Notes: generated from the letters alone by a model not told the origin. A stretch of 26,403 nt of DNA from RPQJ01 sp035554635 (GCA_035554635.1 DATMIB010000179.1:1-26403), one strand, 5' to 3'. Positions 17,107 through 25,363 are shown, counted from the first letter of the stretch. Made by a program: numbers and translations.

Positions 17107-18320
17107 CGCAAAGCGGCGATGGCAGCGACTCGTGCGGAACGCAGCGCCTGCGCGATCGCCGGGCCGGACTGTGACTGCAGCGTCGCCGCGTCGAGCCTGA
17201 CCGCGGCCGCCGCCTGGCGCCACGCGCGCCAGAGCGCACCCTGCGCATAGGGACGAGCCCGCAATTCCGGACCGCGACCGCGCGCGTCGGCCTCGCAGGC
17301 AAGCAGCAGCTTTTCGAAGCGCTCGGGTCGCCGGAACGCGTCGGTCGCCTCGAGCACCTCGAGCACGGTCGTGTCACGCATCTCGTCGGCACGATGGATG
17401 CGCTGGTGCTCCTTGGACACGAGCATTCCCAGTTCACGGTGCTCGTTCGGCACCTTGAGTCGCTCGCAGAGCGCGGCAATCACGCGAACCCCCCGGTGCT
17501 CGTGCCCGACATGCCGCGGCCACTCCTCCGGCGGCGTCACGCCCTTGCCGAGGTCGTGCACGAGCGCCGCAAACCGGACGACGGTGTCCGGCGTGAGTTC
17601 GCAGGCGACGTCGAGCACCTGCAACGTGTGGATCCCGGAATCGATCTCGGGGTGCCACTTCTCGGGCTGCGGCACGCCGAACAGGCGCGCGATTTCGGGA
17701 AACACCGCCGTGAGCGCGCCGCACTCGCGCAGCACCTCGAAGTAGACCGGCGGCCGCGCCTCGCCGAGCGCGCGCTCGGTCTCGACCCAGACGCGTTCGG
17801 CAACGAGTGCCGCCATCTCGCCCGAGCGCACGATCTCGCGCATCAGGTCCATTGTCTCGGGGGCGACCGTGAACCCGAGCGGCGCAAACCGCGCGGCAAA
17901 CCGTGCGACGCGCAGGACGCGCAGCGGGTCCTCGACGAACGCCGCCGAGACGTGGCGCAACACGCGCGCCTCCAGGTCCCGACGACCGCCGTAGGGGTCG
18001 ACCAGCGTGCCGTCGTCGTCGCGCGCCATCGCGTTGATCGTCAGGTCGCGACGGGCGAGGTCTTCCTCGAGCGTCACGTCGGGCGAAAAACGCGTCGCGA
18101 AGCCGTAGTAGCCCGCACCCGTCTTGCGCTCCGTGCGCGCGAGCGCGTATTGGTCGCCGGTCCGCGGGTGCAGGAACACCGGGAAGTCCTTGCCGACCGG
18201 GCGATATCCCTGCGCGACCATCTGGTCGGGCGTGGCGCCGACCACGACGTAATCGTGTTCGATGGCGGTGCGGTCGAGCAGCGCATCGCGCACCGCGCCG
18301 CCGACGAGATAGACCTTCAT
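17100..18320 (-). CDS. cca: multifunctional CCA tRNA nucleotidyltransferase
   Basis: Cca adds or repairs the CCA end of tRNAs. The 406-aa protein (E. coli 412) has the polymerase head KVYLVGGAVRD, then FPVFLHPRTGDQYALAR, RRDLTINAMARD, VDPYGGRRDL and EDPLRVLRVARFAARF. A C-terminal HD phosphohydrolase domain follows (HTLQVLDVACEL, ALVHDLGKG). The catalytic DxD reads E21-H-D23 instead, so the first aspartate is replaced by glutamate. The stop codon TAG is formed by the terminal repeat of the 16979-17106 element, and the last residues (AALRK) may have been altered by that insertion. The ATG at 18320 gives the canonical start. It is divergent from the aminopeptidase across 50 bp. Confidence 0.94.
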   Translation of the reverse strand: MKVYLVGGAVRDALLDRTAIEHDYVVVGATPDQMVAQGYRPVGKDFPVFLHPRTGDQYALARTERKTGAGYYGFATRFSPDVTLEEDLARRDLTINAMARDDDGTLVDPYGGRRDLEARVLRHVSAAFVEDPLRVLRVARFAARFAPLGFTVAPETMDLMREIVRSGEMAALVAERVWVETERALGEARPPVYFEVLRECGALTAVFPEIARLFGVPQPEKWHPEIDSGIHTLQVLDVACELTPDTVVRFAALVHDLGKGVTPPEEWPRHVGHEHRGVRVIAALCERLKVPNEHRELGMLVSKEHQRIHRADEMRDTTVLEVLEATDAFRRPERFEKLLLACEADARGRGPELRARPYAQGALWRAWRQAAAAVRLDAATLQSQSGPAIAQALRSARVAAIAALRK

Positions 18321-18370
18321 GGCCGAATCGTAGCGGAATCCCCGCGCCGCCAAGTTGTTAACCTTCCGAC

Positions 18371-19426
18371 ATGCCCATCGCATTGCGCTGCGTCGTGTTG
18401 CTTGCCCTCGGCTTCGTGTCGAGCGGCTGCTACGTCACGCAGGCGGCGCGCGGCCAGTTCGAGGTCATGCGTCGCAGCCAGCCGATCGATCGCGTGCTGG
18501 CGGACCCCGCGACGGGCGAGGCGACGCGCAAGGGCCTCGAGCTCACGATGGCGGCACGCGAGTTCGCCGAGGCCGAGCTCGGCCTGCCGGCCAGTCGCAG
18601 CTATCGCAAGTACGCCGACCTCGGCCGACCCTACGTCGTCTGGAACGTCGTCGCGACGCCGGAGTTCTCGGTCGAGCCGCGTCGCTCCTGCTTTCCGGTC
18701 GCCGGTTGTGTCAGTTATCGCGGCTACTTCAAGGAGGCGGCGGCCCGCAACAAGGCGTTGCAGCTCGCGACGCGTGGCGACGACGTGAGCGTCGGTGGCG
18801 TGCCGACCTATTCGACCCTCGGCCACCTGCCGGACCCGGTCTTCAACGCGATGCTCGGCTGGCGCGAGACCCGGCTGGTCGGCACGATCTTCCACGAGCT
18901 GGCACACGAACTGCTGTACGTCGCGGGCGACAGCGAGTTCAACGAAGCCTTCGCGAGCGTGGTCGAGGAGGAGGGCGTGCGGCGCTGGCTCGCGCGCACG
19001 GCCGGGCGCACGAACGAGTTGCAGCAGTTCGAACTCGCCAATCGCCGCGAGGCCGAGTTTGCGCGGTTGTTGCGCAGGACGCGCGACCGGCTGGAGCGTC
19101 TCTACGCGTCCGGGCTCGACGTCGAGACGCTGCGGGTCGAGAAGCAACGCGAGTTCGGGCGGCTCAAGTTCGAGTACGAACGGCTGCGTGCAAGCTGGGG
19201 CGACGACCACGCCTACGACGGCTGGTTCCGTCGCTCGCTCAACAACGCGCACCTGGCGTCTGTCGCGACGTATCGCGACTGCATGCCCGGCCTGCGACGG
19301 CTGCTCGAACAGACCGGGCAACTGGCGGACTTCTACGACCGGGCGCGGGCACTCGCGCGACAGAGCCAGGCCGAACGCCACGCGGCCGTGTGTGAGGTGG
19401 TCACGCCGGAGTCGGATGGCCACTGA
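18371..19426 (+). CDS. putative lipoprotein zinc aminopeptidase (COG4324 / PF10023-like)
   Basis: The 351-aa protein starts with a signal peptide ending VSSGC, so C20 may be lipidated, although the lipobox lacks the usual Leu at -3. The metal site is FHELAHELLY (H175, E176, H179) with E192 in FNEAFASVVEEEG as probable third ligand, a gluzincin pattern. It matches the predicted aminopeptidase family found in many proteobacteria; substrate and biological role are not established. The C-terminal half is Arg/Glu-rich and helical. The ATG is chosen because it gives a complete signal peptide. It converges on the NDUFA9-like gene. Confidence 0.82.
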   Translation: MPIALRCVVLLALGFVSSGCYVTQAARGQFEVMRRSQPIDRVLADPATGEATRKGLELTMAAREFAEAELGLPASRSYRKYADLGRPYVVWNVVATPEFSVEPRRSCFPVAGCVSYRGYFKEAAARNKALQLATRGDDVSVGGVPTYSTLGHLPDPVFNAMLGWRETRLVGTIFHELAHELLYVAGDSEFNEAFASVVEEEGVRRWLARTAGRTNELQQFELANRREAEFARLLRRTRDRLERLYASGLDVETLRVEKQREFGRLKFEYERLRASWGDDHAYDGWFRRSLNNAHLASVATYRDCMPGLRRLLEQTGQLADFYDRARALARQSQAERHAAVCEVVTPESDGH

Positions 19427-19490
19427 AGCAAGGCGACGCAAACAGCCGCCTGTGGAACGCCCCGGCCACCCACCGGTCCGATCGTGAGGC

Positions 19491-20432
19491 TCAGCCGCGA
19501 GGTCGCAGGTACTGCTCGATCGTGCCGCGCAGCGGCGTGCGCGCGAGGCCGAGTTGCTTGAGCCCGTCGACCTCGCAGACCGAGTCCAAGGTCGCGGAGA
19601 GATAGTTGTCGGTCGAGAACGGCTTGCCGGGCACGAAGTCCATCAGCGCCGCCTGCAGTCGTGACACGACTCCCGGCAGCGGCACCACGGCTCGCCGCAG
19701 GCCGAGCGCATGCGCCGTCTCGCGCACGATGTCGCCGAGCGTCAGCACGTCGGGGCCACACAGCTCGAACGTCCGCCCGACGACATCCTTGCGCGTGAGA
19801 CACGCGACGAACGCCGCAACCACGTCGCCGACGTAGACGGGTGCGAACTTCGCCTGCGCGCAGGCGAGCGGCAACGCGCCCGGGACGAGCTTGAGGATGC
19901 TGGCGAACTTGTTGACGAAGGCGTCGCCCGGCCCGAACACGACCGACGGCCGGAAGATCACGAACTCGGGCCCACCGTCGGCACAGTACTCGCGGACGTA
20001 GTCCTCGGCCGCGCCCTTGGTCTTGAGGTAATGGCTGGGGCCGCGCTGCGCATCGGCCCTCAAGCCGCTCATGTGCAGGTAGCGGCGAACCCCCGCCTGG
20101 CGGCAGGCGCGCACGACCTTGGCCGGCAGTTCGGTGTGGACGTGGCGGAATTCCGCGCCGCTGCCGCGGCCGAGCGCGCGCTCGTTGAGAATGCCGACCA
20201 GGTTCACGACGACGTCCGCGTCGGCGAAGGCGCGGACGAGCTCCGATTCGTCGTGCACGTCGGCGCGCACGAGCCGCACCGACGGCAGGACCCAGAGGCC
20301 ACGGTGCTGCGCGGGGTTGCGCGTCAGCACCGTTACGTCATGGCGGTCGGCGCCGAGACGCGCGACGAGCGCCTGGCCGATGAAGCCCGTGCCGCCGAGG
20401 ACACAGACCCTGCAGGTCGTCTTCATCGCCAT
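19491..20432 (-). CDS. NAD(P)-binding NDUFA9-like epimerase/dehydratase-family protein
   Basis: The 313-aa protein has an N-terminal Rossmann motif VLGGTGFIGQALVARL, then VNLVGILNE, MSGLRAD, SHYLKTKGAAEDYVRE, IFRPSVVFGPGDAFVNKFA and a C-terminal PLRGTIEQYLRPRG. The pattern matches the extended atypical SDR group related to mitochondrial complex I subunit NDUFA9, common in betaproteobacteria near cca. The reaction is unknown. The first ATG (20432) is favoured because GGAGGTG lies 4-6 bases upstream; a second ATG is two codons downstream. It follows the DegQ-type gene by 44 bp on the same strand, and its ribosome-binding site can be sequestered in a hairpin. Confidence 0.87.
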   Translation of the reverse strand: MAMKTTCRVCVLGGTGFIGQALVARLGADRHDVTVLTRNPAQHRGLWVLPSVRLVRADVHDESELVRAFADADVVVNLVGILNERALGRGSGAEFRHVHTELPAKVVRACRQAGVRRYLHMSGLRADAQRGPSHYLKTKGAAEDYVREYCADGGPEFVIFRPSVVFGPGDAFVNKFASILKLVPGALPLACAQAKFAPVYVGDVVAAFVACLTRKDVVGRTFELCGPDVLTLGDIVRETAHALGLRRAVVPLPGVVSRLQAALMDFVPGKPFSTDNYLSATLDSVCEVDGLKQLGLARTPLRGTIEQYLRPRG

Positions 20433-20436
20433 GCGC

Positions 20437-20454
20437 CACCTCCATCCGTGGAGG
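20437..20454 (-). promoter_or_regulatory. ribosome-binding site inside a small hairpin (NDUFA9-like gene)
   Basis: The minus strand reads CCTCCA-CGGA-TGGAGG, a 6-bp stem with a tetraloop (20439-20454). The right arm contains the GGAGG Shine-Dalgarno, continuing as GGAGGTG to 20437. Ribosomes finishing the upstream protease gene could open this hairpin, giving translational coupling. This is inferred from sequence only. Confidence 0.4.
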
Positions 20455-20476
20455 GCCGTCGGTACGGCGCCGCCGA

Positions 20477-21814
20477 TCAGCGGATCGGGATCACGAGCAT
20501 CGCGTTGCCGCGGCGGATCTGCAGCACGAATGCGCTCTGGCCCTCGGTCGCGCGCTGGAACTCGGCGAGGTTCGCGACGCGCGTGCGGCCCACGGCGAGG
20601 ATCACGTCGTTCGTGCGCAACCCGCGCAGCGCGGCCGGGCTGCCCTCGGCGACGCTGCGCAGGACGACGCCGTTCGGGCTGTCGGCAATGTCGGCGCCCT
20701 CCAGACCCGTGTGCGCCGGGCCCGCGGCCTTGGCTTCCGCTGCCTCGTCACGCTCGCTCACAAGGGCCGTGACCCGGCGCGGCTTGCCGTCGCGCATCAG
20801 CGAGAGGTCGACCTTTTCACCGACGCTCAGCAGCCCGATCGCATTGCGCAGCTGGCCCGCGTCGCGCACCGGACGGTTGTTGACCGCGGTGATGACGTCA
20901 CCGGCCTTCACGCCGGCCTTTTCGGCGGCCGAACCTTCGACCACCTGCGACACGAGCGCGCCCTGCACGCCGTCGCCGAGGCCCATGCTCTGCGCGATCT
21001 CCGGCACCAGCGTCTGGATGTTGACGCCGAGCACGCCGCGCTTGACCTTGCCGAACTTGATCAGCTGGTTCATCACGACCTTCATCATGTTCGACGGGAT
21101 CGCGAAGCCGATGCCGATGTTGCCGCCCGAACGCGACAGGATCGCCGAGTTGATGCCGACCAGTTGACCGCTCAGGTTCACGAGCGCGCCGCCCGAGTTG
21201 CCGGGGTTGATCGAGGCGTCGGTCTGGATGAAGTCTTCATAGCCTTCCGGGTTGATGCCCGAGCGGCCGAGGGCGCTCACGATGCCCGAGGTGACCGTGT
21301 GGCCGAGGCCGAACGGATTGCCGATCGCGACGACGAAGTCGCCCACCTCGGCCCGGTCGGAGTCGGCGATCGGCAGGTCGGTCAGGTTGCCGGCCTCGAC
21401 CTTGACCACGGCCACGTCGGAGCCGGGATCCGTGCCGACGACCTTGGCTTTGAGCGAACGGTTGTCGAGCAGCTGCACCGTGATCTCGGTGGCGTTCTCG
21501 ACCACGTGCGCGTTGGTGATGATGTAGCCATTTTTCGCATCGACGATCACGCCCGAGCCTGCGCTCTGGAATTCACGCTGGCGCGGCGTGTTGGGCACGT
21601 CAAAAAAGCGACGGAAGAACGGGTCGTTGAGCAGCGGGTTCTGTTCCTGCACGGTGCCACGGGTCGCGATGTTGACGACGGCCGGGCTGACGCGCTTGAG
21701 CATGGGCGCGAGCGAGGGGACCGGGGTTTCGCCAACGGTGGCGGGCAACTGTGCGCCTGCGATCGACGACCAGGCAGCGAGCACGAAGGCAGCGAGGCTC
21801 AACTTGAATTTCAT
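20477..21814 (-). CDS. degQ: periplasmic trypsin-like serine protease, DegP/DegQ/MucD family
   Basis: The 445-aa HtrA-type protease handles misfolded envelope proteins. It has a signal peptide (cleavage near AGA-Q22), then the protease domain with catalytic H103 (IITNAHVVENA), D133 (GSDVAVVKV) and S207 (INPGNSGGALVN). PDZ1 spans about 250-345 (GVLGVNIQTL, GVKAGDVITAVNN) and PDZ2 about 365-440 (LRTNDVILAVGR). There is no long Q-linker, so length fits DegQ or MucD better than DegP. AGGAAAG lies about 9 bases before the ATG. A TGC-TAGACT extended -10 lies about 45 bases upstream, but no -35 or clear sigma-E promoter is seen. Confidence 0.93.
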   Translation of the reverse strand: MKFKLSLAAFVLAAWSSIAGAQLPATVGETPVPSLAPMLKRVSPAVVNIATRGTVQEQNPLLNDPFFRRFFDVPNTPRQREFQSAGSGVIVDAKNGYIITNAHVVENATEITVQLLDNRSLKAKVVGTDPGSDVAVVKVEAGNLTDLPIADSDRAEVGDFVVAIGNPFGLGHTVTSGIVSALGRSGINPEGYEDFIQTDASINPGNSGGALVNLSGQLVGINSAILSRSGGNIGIGFAIPSNMMKVVMNQLIKFGKVKRGVLGVNIQTLVPEIAQSMGLGDGVQGALVSQVVEGSAAEKAGVKAGDVITAVNNRPVRDAGQLRNAIGLLSVGEKVDLSLMRDGKPRRVTALVSERDEAAEAKAAGPAHTGLEGADIADSPNGVVLRSVAEGSPAALRGLRTNDVILAVGRTRVANLAEFQRATEGQSAFVLQIRRGNAMLVIPIR

Positions 21815-22050
21815 GTGGCAAGTCTTTCCTGAAGGAAGCGGGACGGGCCTCGGTCAGCGCCGAGTCTAGCAGCGGCGTGCAGTGCGTCTCGCCGGGGCCC
21901 GGTTCGCATGGGACTGCGCCGATGCGTCCCGAGTTCCATATGGTCCGCTGCGCTTCGAATGGCCCGTCGACCGAGGCGCTGTGCGTAAGCCTGTGGACAG
22001 CGTGTGCGCGACAGGTGCACCGGGGGTGCATGGGGCGTGCATAGATGCCA

Positions 22051-22066
22051 CCACAAGATATTGTGG
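22051..22066. promoter_or_regulatory. NrdR-box-like palindrome upstream of nrdJ
   Basis: CCACAAGATATTGTGG matches the 16-bp NrdR box (ACACWATATATWGTGT) at 13 positions, including CACAA and TTGTG on the two sides. NrdR represses ribonucleotide reductase genes, so the site fits the downstream gene. The usual second box 31-32 bp away is not visible. A weaker 13/16 match is at 22241-22256, beside the predicted start of transcription. Confidence 0.6.
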
Positions 22067-22202
22067 TCGGCCGCGAAATTATCTCTTGACGCAGCGGGCG
22101 TTTCACGCATGCCCGCGCAACTCGGCAGAAGGCACACAACCCAATGAAAAACAATGGGTTTTGCCGTCGGTGGGCCAGTCAAAAACCGTCCGCACGTAGC
22201 AG

Positions 22203-22256
22203 TTGACGCGCGCGGGAGCGGTGATAGGCTTCACCGCCTGACCCTAGATGTTGTGT
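22203..22256 (+). promoter_or_regulatory. predicted nrdJ promoter with dyad operator and second NrdR-like box
   Basis: TTGACG (22203-22208) is followed at 16 bp by TAGGCT (22225-22230), preceded by TG one base upstream (extended -10). A perfect 7-bp inverted repeat, GCGGTGA (22218-22224) and TCACCGC (22231-22237), brackets the -10 exactly and could be an operator. Just downstream, 22241-22256 (ACCCTAGATGTTGTGT) matches the NrdR box at 13 of 16 positions. Transcription would start near 22237, leaving a leader of about 190 nt. Confidence 0.5.
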
Positions 22257-22287
22257 CCTGCACGAACGCCAGTCAGGGGGCCAGGAG

Positions 22288-22352
22288 GGCGTTCCGAGCA
22301 GACCTGCACGGGTCGACGGGTGATGGCGGGGTGACGTGGGTCACGGAACGCC
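22288..22352 (+). other. foldable leader segment upstream of nrdJa
   Basis: A 9-bp stem (22288-22296 with 22344-22352) closes a 47-nt region containing two smaller inverted repeats: GACC/GGTC (22301-22304, 22311-22314) and GTGAC/GTCAC (22331-22335, 22340-22344, sharing one base with the outer stem). This allows a three-way-junction fold. The remaining non-coding sequence at 21815-22429 holds no recognisable gene or known riboswitch. Confidence 0.35.
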
Positions 22353-22429
22353 GCCCGGTCGATCGGGGTCGTCTTCATTTTCTTCTTCACCCTGCAGCCA
22401 CCGCGATCCAGGGGAGCCGTGTCGCCGCA

Positions 22430-24571
22430 ATGAGCACTGCCGTGAAATTGCAATCGAGAGATGCCCGCAGCATCCCGTTCCAGGAAGCGTCGCTCGACAT
22501 CTGGGACAAGAAATACCGCCTGTCCGCCAAGGACGGTACGCCGATCGACCGCACGATGGACGACACCTACAAGCGTGTCGCGCGTGCGCTCGCCGACGTC
22601 GAGGCGCCCGAGGTCCGCGAAGCCTGGAACGAGCAGTTCCTGTGGGCGCTGCGTCGTGGCGCCATTCCGGCCGGTCGCGTGACGTCGAATGCCGGGGCGC
22701 AGGAACACAAGCCTGCCACCTCGACGATCAACTGCACCGTGTCGGGCACCATCCGCGACTCGATGGACGACATCCTCGGCAAGGTGCACGAGGCGGGCCT
22801 GACGCTGAAGGCCGGCTGTGGCATCGGCTACGAGTTCTCGACGCTGCGTCCGCGCGGCGCATACGTCTCGGGCGCGGGCGCCTACACTTCGGGCCCGCTG
22901 TCGTTCATGGATATCTACGACAAGATGTGCTTCACGGTGTCGTCGGCCGGTGGCCGCCGCGGCGCGCAGATGGGCACGTTCGACATCGGCCATCCCGACG
23001 CGATGGAGTTCATCCGCGCCAAGCGCGAGAACGGACGGCTGCGACAGTTCAACCTGTCGCTGCTGATCACCGACGAGTTCATGCAGGCGGTGCGCGAGGA
23101 CAGGGACTGGCAACTCGCCTTCCCGGTGCGCGAACAGGAGATCGCCGGCGAAGACACCAGCGACCACAGCCGGTTCGTCTGGCGCGAGTGGCCCGATCCG
23201 GCCAGCTACGTGCGCAACGACGAAGGCCTCGTGCTGTGCAAGGTCTACAAGACGCTGCCGGCGAAGCGCATGTGGGACGTCATCATGTCCTCGACGTACG
23301 ACTTCGCCGAGCCCGGCTTCGTGCTGATCGACCGCGTCAACGAGATGAACAACAACTGGTGGTGCGAAACGATCCGCGCCACCAATCCCTGTGGCGAGCA
23401 GCCGCTGCCGCCGTACGGCTCGTGCCTGCTGGGCTCGATCAACCTGACCTGCTTCGTGCGCGACCCGTTCACGGACCAGGCCCGCTTCGACTGGGACGAG
23501 TTCCATGCGGTCGTGAAGGTCTTCACGCGCATGCTCGACAACGTGGTCGAGGTGAACGGCCTGCCGTTGCCGCAGCAGCGCGACGAGATCATGAGCAAGC
23601 GCCGCCACGGCATGGGGTTCCTGGGGCTGGGCTCGACGATCACGATGCTGCGCATGAAGTACGGCTCGCGCGAGTCGGTCGGCTTCACCGAGCGCGTGTC
23701 GAAGGAACTCGCCGTCGCCGGCTGGGAAGCGGGCCTCGAGCTCGCCCGTGAAAAGGGCCCGGCGCCGATCATGACGCAGGAGTTCGTCGTGACGCGCGAG
23801 ATGCTGCGCAAGCGCCCCGAGATGGTTCGCGACGGCGTCAAGGCCGGCGACAAGCTGCCGGGCCGCGTGCTGCACGCGCGCTACAGCCGGTACATGCAGC
23901 GCGTCGCCGAAGTCGCGCCCGAGCTCGTCGACGAGCTCGCCAGGACCGGCTCGCGCTTCACGCACCACAGCTCGATCGCGCCCACGGGCACGATCTCGCT
24001 GTCGCTCGCGAACAATGCCTCGAACGGCATCGAGCCGTCGTTCGGCCACCACTATTTCCGCAACGTGATCCGCGAGGGTCGCAAGACCAAGGAAAAGGTC
24101 GACGTCTTCTCATTCGAGCTGCTGGCCTACCGCGAACTCGTGAACCCGAACGCGATGCCGGGCGGCACCGGCCCGAATGACCGGCTGCCGGACTACTTCA
24201 TCACGGCGGACCAGGTCGTCCCGCGCGAGCACGTCGACATCCAGGCCGCCTCGCAGAAGTGGATCGACTCCTCGATCTCGAAGACCGCGAACGTCCCGAC
24301 CGACTACAAGTACGAGGACTTCAAGGACATCTACCTCTACGCGCACGAGCAGGGCCTCAAGGGCTGCACGACCTTCCGCTTCAACCCCGAGGCGTTTCAG
24401 GGCGTGCTGGTCAAGGAAGAGGACCTCAAGAACACCACTTATGTGTTCACGCTCGAAGACGGCAGCGAGGTCGAGGTCAAGGGCGACGAACAGGTCGAGT
24501 ACGACGGCGAGATGCATTCCGCCGCGAACCTGTTCGACGCCCTCAAGGAAGGTTATTACGGCAAGTTCTGA
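22430..24571 (+). CDS. nrdJa: B12-dependent (class II) ribonucleotide reductase, catalytic subunit
   Basis: The enzyme reduces ribonucleotides to deoxyribonucleotides with an adenosylcobalamin-derived radical and does not need oxygen. The 713-aa protein has C102 (TSTINCTVSG) and C332 (YGSCLLGSINL) as the active-site redox pair. The radical site is N319-P-C321-G-E323 (NPCGEQPLPP). The phosphate-binding stretch SSIAPTGTISL and the late GCTTFRFNPE follow. The chain ends soon afterwards (KEGYYGKF) without the redox cysteine tail of single-chain NrdJ; that tail is encoded by the next gene. The ATG at 22430 is chosen for the family-like start; GGGGAG lies 14 bases upstream, slightly far. A similar split is known in Pseudomonas aeruginosa (nrdJa/nrdJb). 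Confidence 0.94.
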   Translation: MSTAVKLQSRDARSIPFQEASLDIWDKKYRLSAKDGTPIDRTMDDTYKRVARALADVEAPEVREAWNEQFLWALRRGAIPAGRVTSNAGAQEHKPATSTINCTVSGTIRDSMDDILGKVHEAGLTLKAGCGIGYEFSTLRPRGAYVSGAGAYTSGPLSFMDIYDKMCFTVSSAGGRRGAQMGTFDIGHPDAMEFIRAKRENGRLRQFNLSLLITDEFMQAVREDRDWQLAFPVREQEIAGEDTSDHSRFVWREWPDPASYVRNDEGLVLCKVYKTLPAKRMWDVIMSSTYDFAEPGFVLIDRVNEMNNNWWCETIRATNPCGEQPLPPYGSCLLGSINLTCFVRDPFTDQARFDWDEFHAVVKVFTRMLDNVVEVNGLPLPQQRDEIMSKRRHGMGFLGLGSTITMLRMKYGSRESVGFTERVSKELAVAGWEAGLELAREKGPAPIMTQEFVVTREMLRKRPEMVRDGVKAGDKLPGRVLHARYSRYMQRVAEVAPELVDELARTGSRFTHHSSIAPTGTISLSLANNASNGIEPSFGHHYFRNVIREGRKTKEKVDVFSFELLAYRELVNPNAMPGGTGPNDRLPDYFITADQVVPREHVDIQAASQKWIDSSISKTANVPTDYKYEDFKDIYLYAHEQGLKGCTTFRFNPEAFQGVLVKEEDLKNTTYVFTLEDGSEVEVKGDEQVEYDGEMHSAANLFDALKEGYYGKF

Positions 24572-24625
24572 GTCGGGCCGGCCCGCGCCACCACGCAGCG
24601 CGGGCCCCCGCGGAGTCGCACAGCG

Positions 24626-25354
24626 ATGAGCTCAATCAAGATCGACAAGAAGATCCTCAAGTACCGGGTCGTGAAGCCCGGCGACAAGGAAAAGGCCGAG
24701 GCCGAGGCCAAGGCGGCCGCAGCGAAGGCCGCGCCGACCGCGGACGCCAAGAACTCGAACGTCATCTACCTGACGGAGAAGCTCGAGCGTCCCGAGGAGC
24801 TGATTGGGTCGACCTACAAGATCAAGACGCCGGTCTCCGACCACGCGATGTACGTGACCATCAACGACATCGTGCTGAACGAAGGCACCGTGCACGAGCA
24901 GCGCCGGCCGTTCGAGATCTTCATCAATTCGAAGAACCTCGACCACTACCAGTGGATCGTCGCGCTGACGCGCATCATCAGCGCCGTGTTCCGCAAGGGC
25001 GGCGACGTGACGTTCCTGGTCGAGGAACTCAAGGCCGTGTTCGACCCGCGCGGCGGCTACTGGCAGTCGGGCGGCAAGTTCATGCCCTCGATCATCGCCG
25101 AGCTCGGTTACGTGATCGAGAAGCACCTGCAGAAGATCGGCATGCTGCGCGCGCCCGAGATGGACGAGCACCGCAAGGCGCTGATCGAGGAGAAGCGCAG
25201 GGAGTACGAGCAGCAGACGGCGCAGCAGGACGCCTTCGCCAAGACCGACTACCCGCAGGGCGCGCAGCTTTGCAGCAAGTGCAGCACCGCCGCGGTCGTC
25301 ATGATGGACGGCTGCATGACGTGCCTGAGCTGCGGCGACTCGAAGTGCGGTTGA
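24626..25354 (+). CDS. nrdJb: class II ribonucleotide reductase, C-terminal (TSCPD/redox-tail) subunit
   Basis: The 242-aa protein corresponds to the C-terminal part of single-chain NrdJ. After a Lys/Ala/Glu-rich linker (about residues 18-45) comes the TSCPD-type domain (STYKIKTPVSDHAMYVTIND, RPFEIFINSKNLDHYQW, ALTRIISAVFRKGGDVTFLVEEL) at about 58-172. A charged helix leads to a cysteine-rich tail with C216-x2-C219 and C230-x2-C233-x2-C236, then C241. These could include the thiols that re-reduce the active site and a zinc site. It starts 54 bp after nrdJa on the same strand. In P. aeruginosa the equivalent NrdJb is required for activity; the same need here is inferred. Confidence 0.9.
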   Translation: MSSIKIDKKILKYRVVKPGDKEKAEAEAKAAAAKAAPTADAKNSNVIYLTEKLERPEELIGSTYKIKTPVSDHAMYVTINDIVLNEGTVHEQRRPFEIFINSKNLDHYQWIVALTRIISAVFRKGGDVTFLVEELKAVFDPRGGYWQSGGKFMPSIIAELGYVIEKHLQKIGMLRAPEMDEHRKALIEEKRREYEQQTAQQDAFAKTDYPQGAQLCSKCSTAAVVMMDGCMTCLSCGDSKCG

Positions 25355-25363
25355 GTTTGACGA

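Noticed and set aside
21940..21960. A possible sigma-E -35 (GGAACT, minus strand) upstream of the DegQ-type gene
   Set aside because: No matching -10 (TCTGA-like) is present at the required spacing, and it lies about 130 bp from the start codon.
21989..22002. TGTGGACAG near 21992 as a DnaA box upstream of nrdJ
   Set aside because: It matches only 7 of 9 positions of the consensus and stands alone, with no cluster.
22288..22310. AGACCTGC near 22299, resembling the 3' box of cobalamin riboswitches
   Set aside because: The other core elements (GGGAA, the GCCACTG box and the upstream GGTGC region) are not found at suitable positions, so one short match is not enough.
22244..24052. Long minus-strand frame opposite nrdJa
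   Set aside because: nrdJa is unambiguous on the plus strand. The antisense translation is low-complexity and has no plausible start signal.
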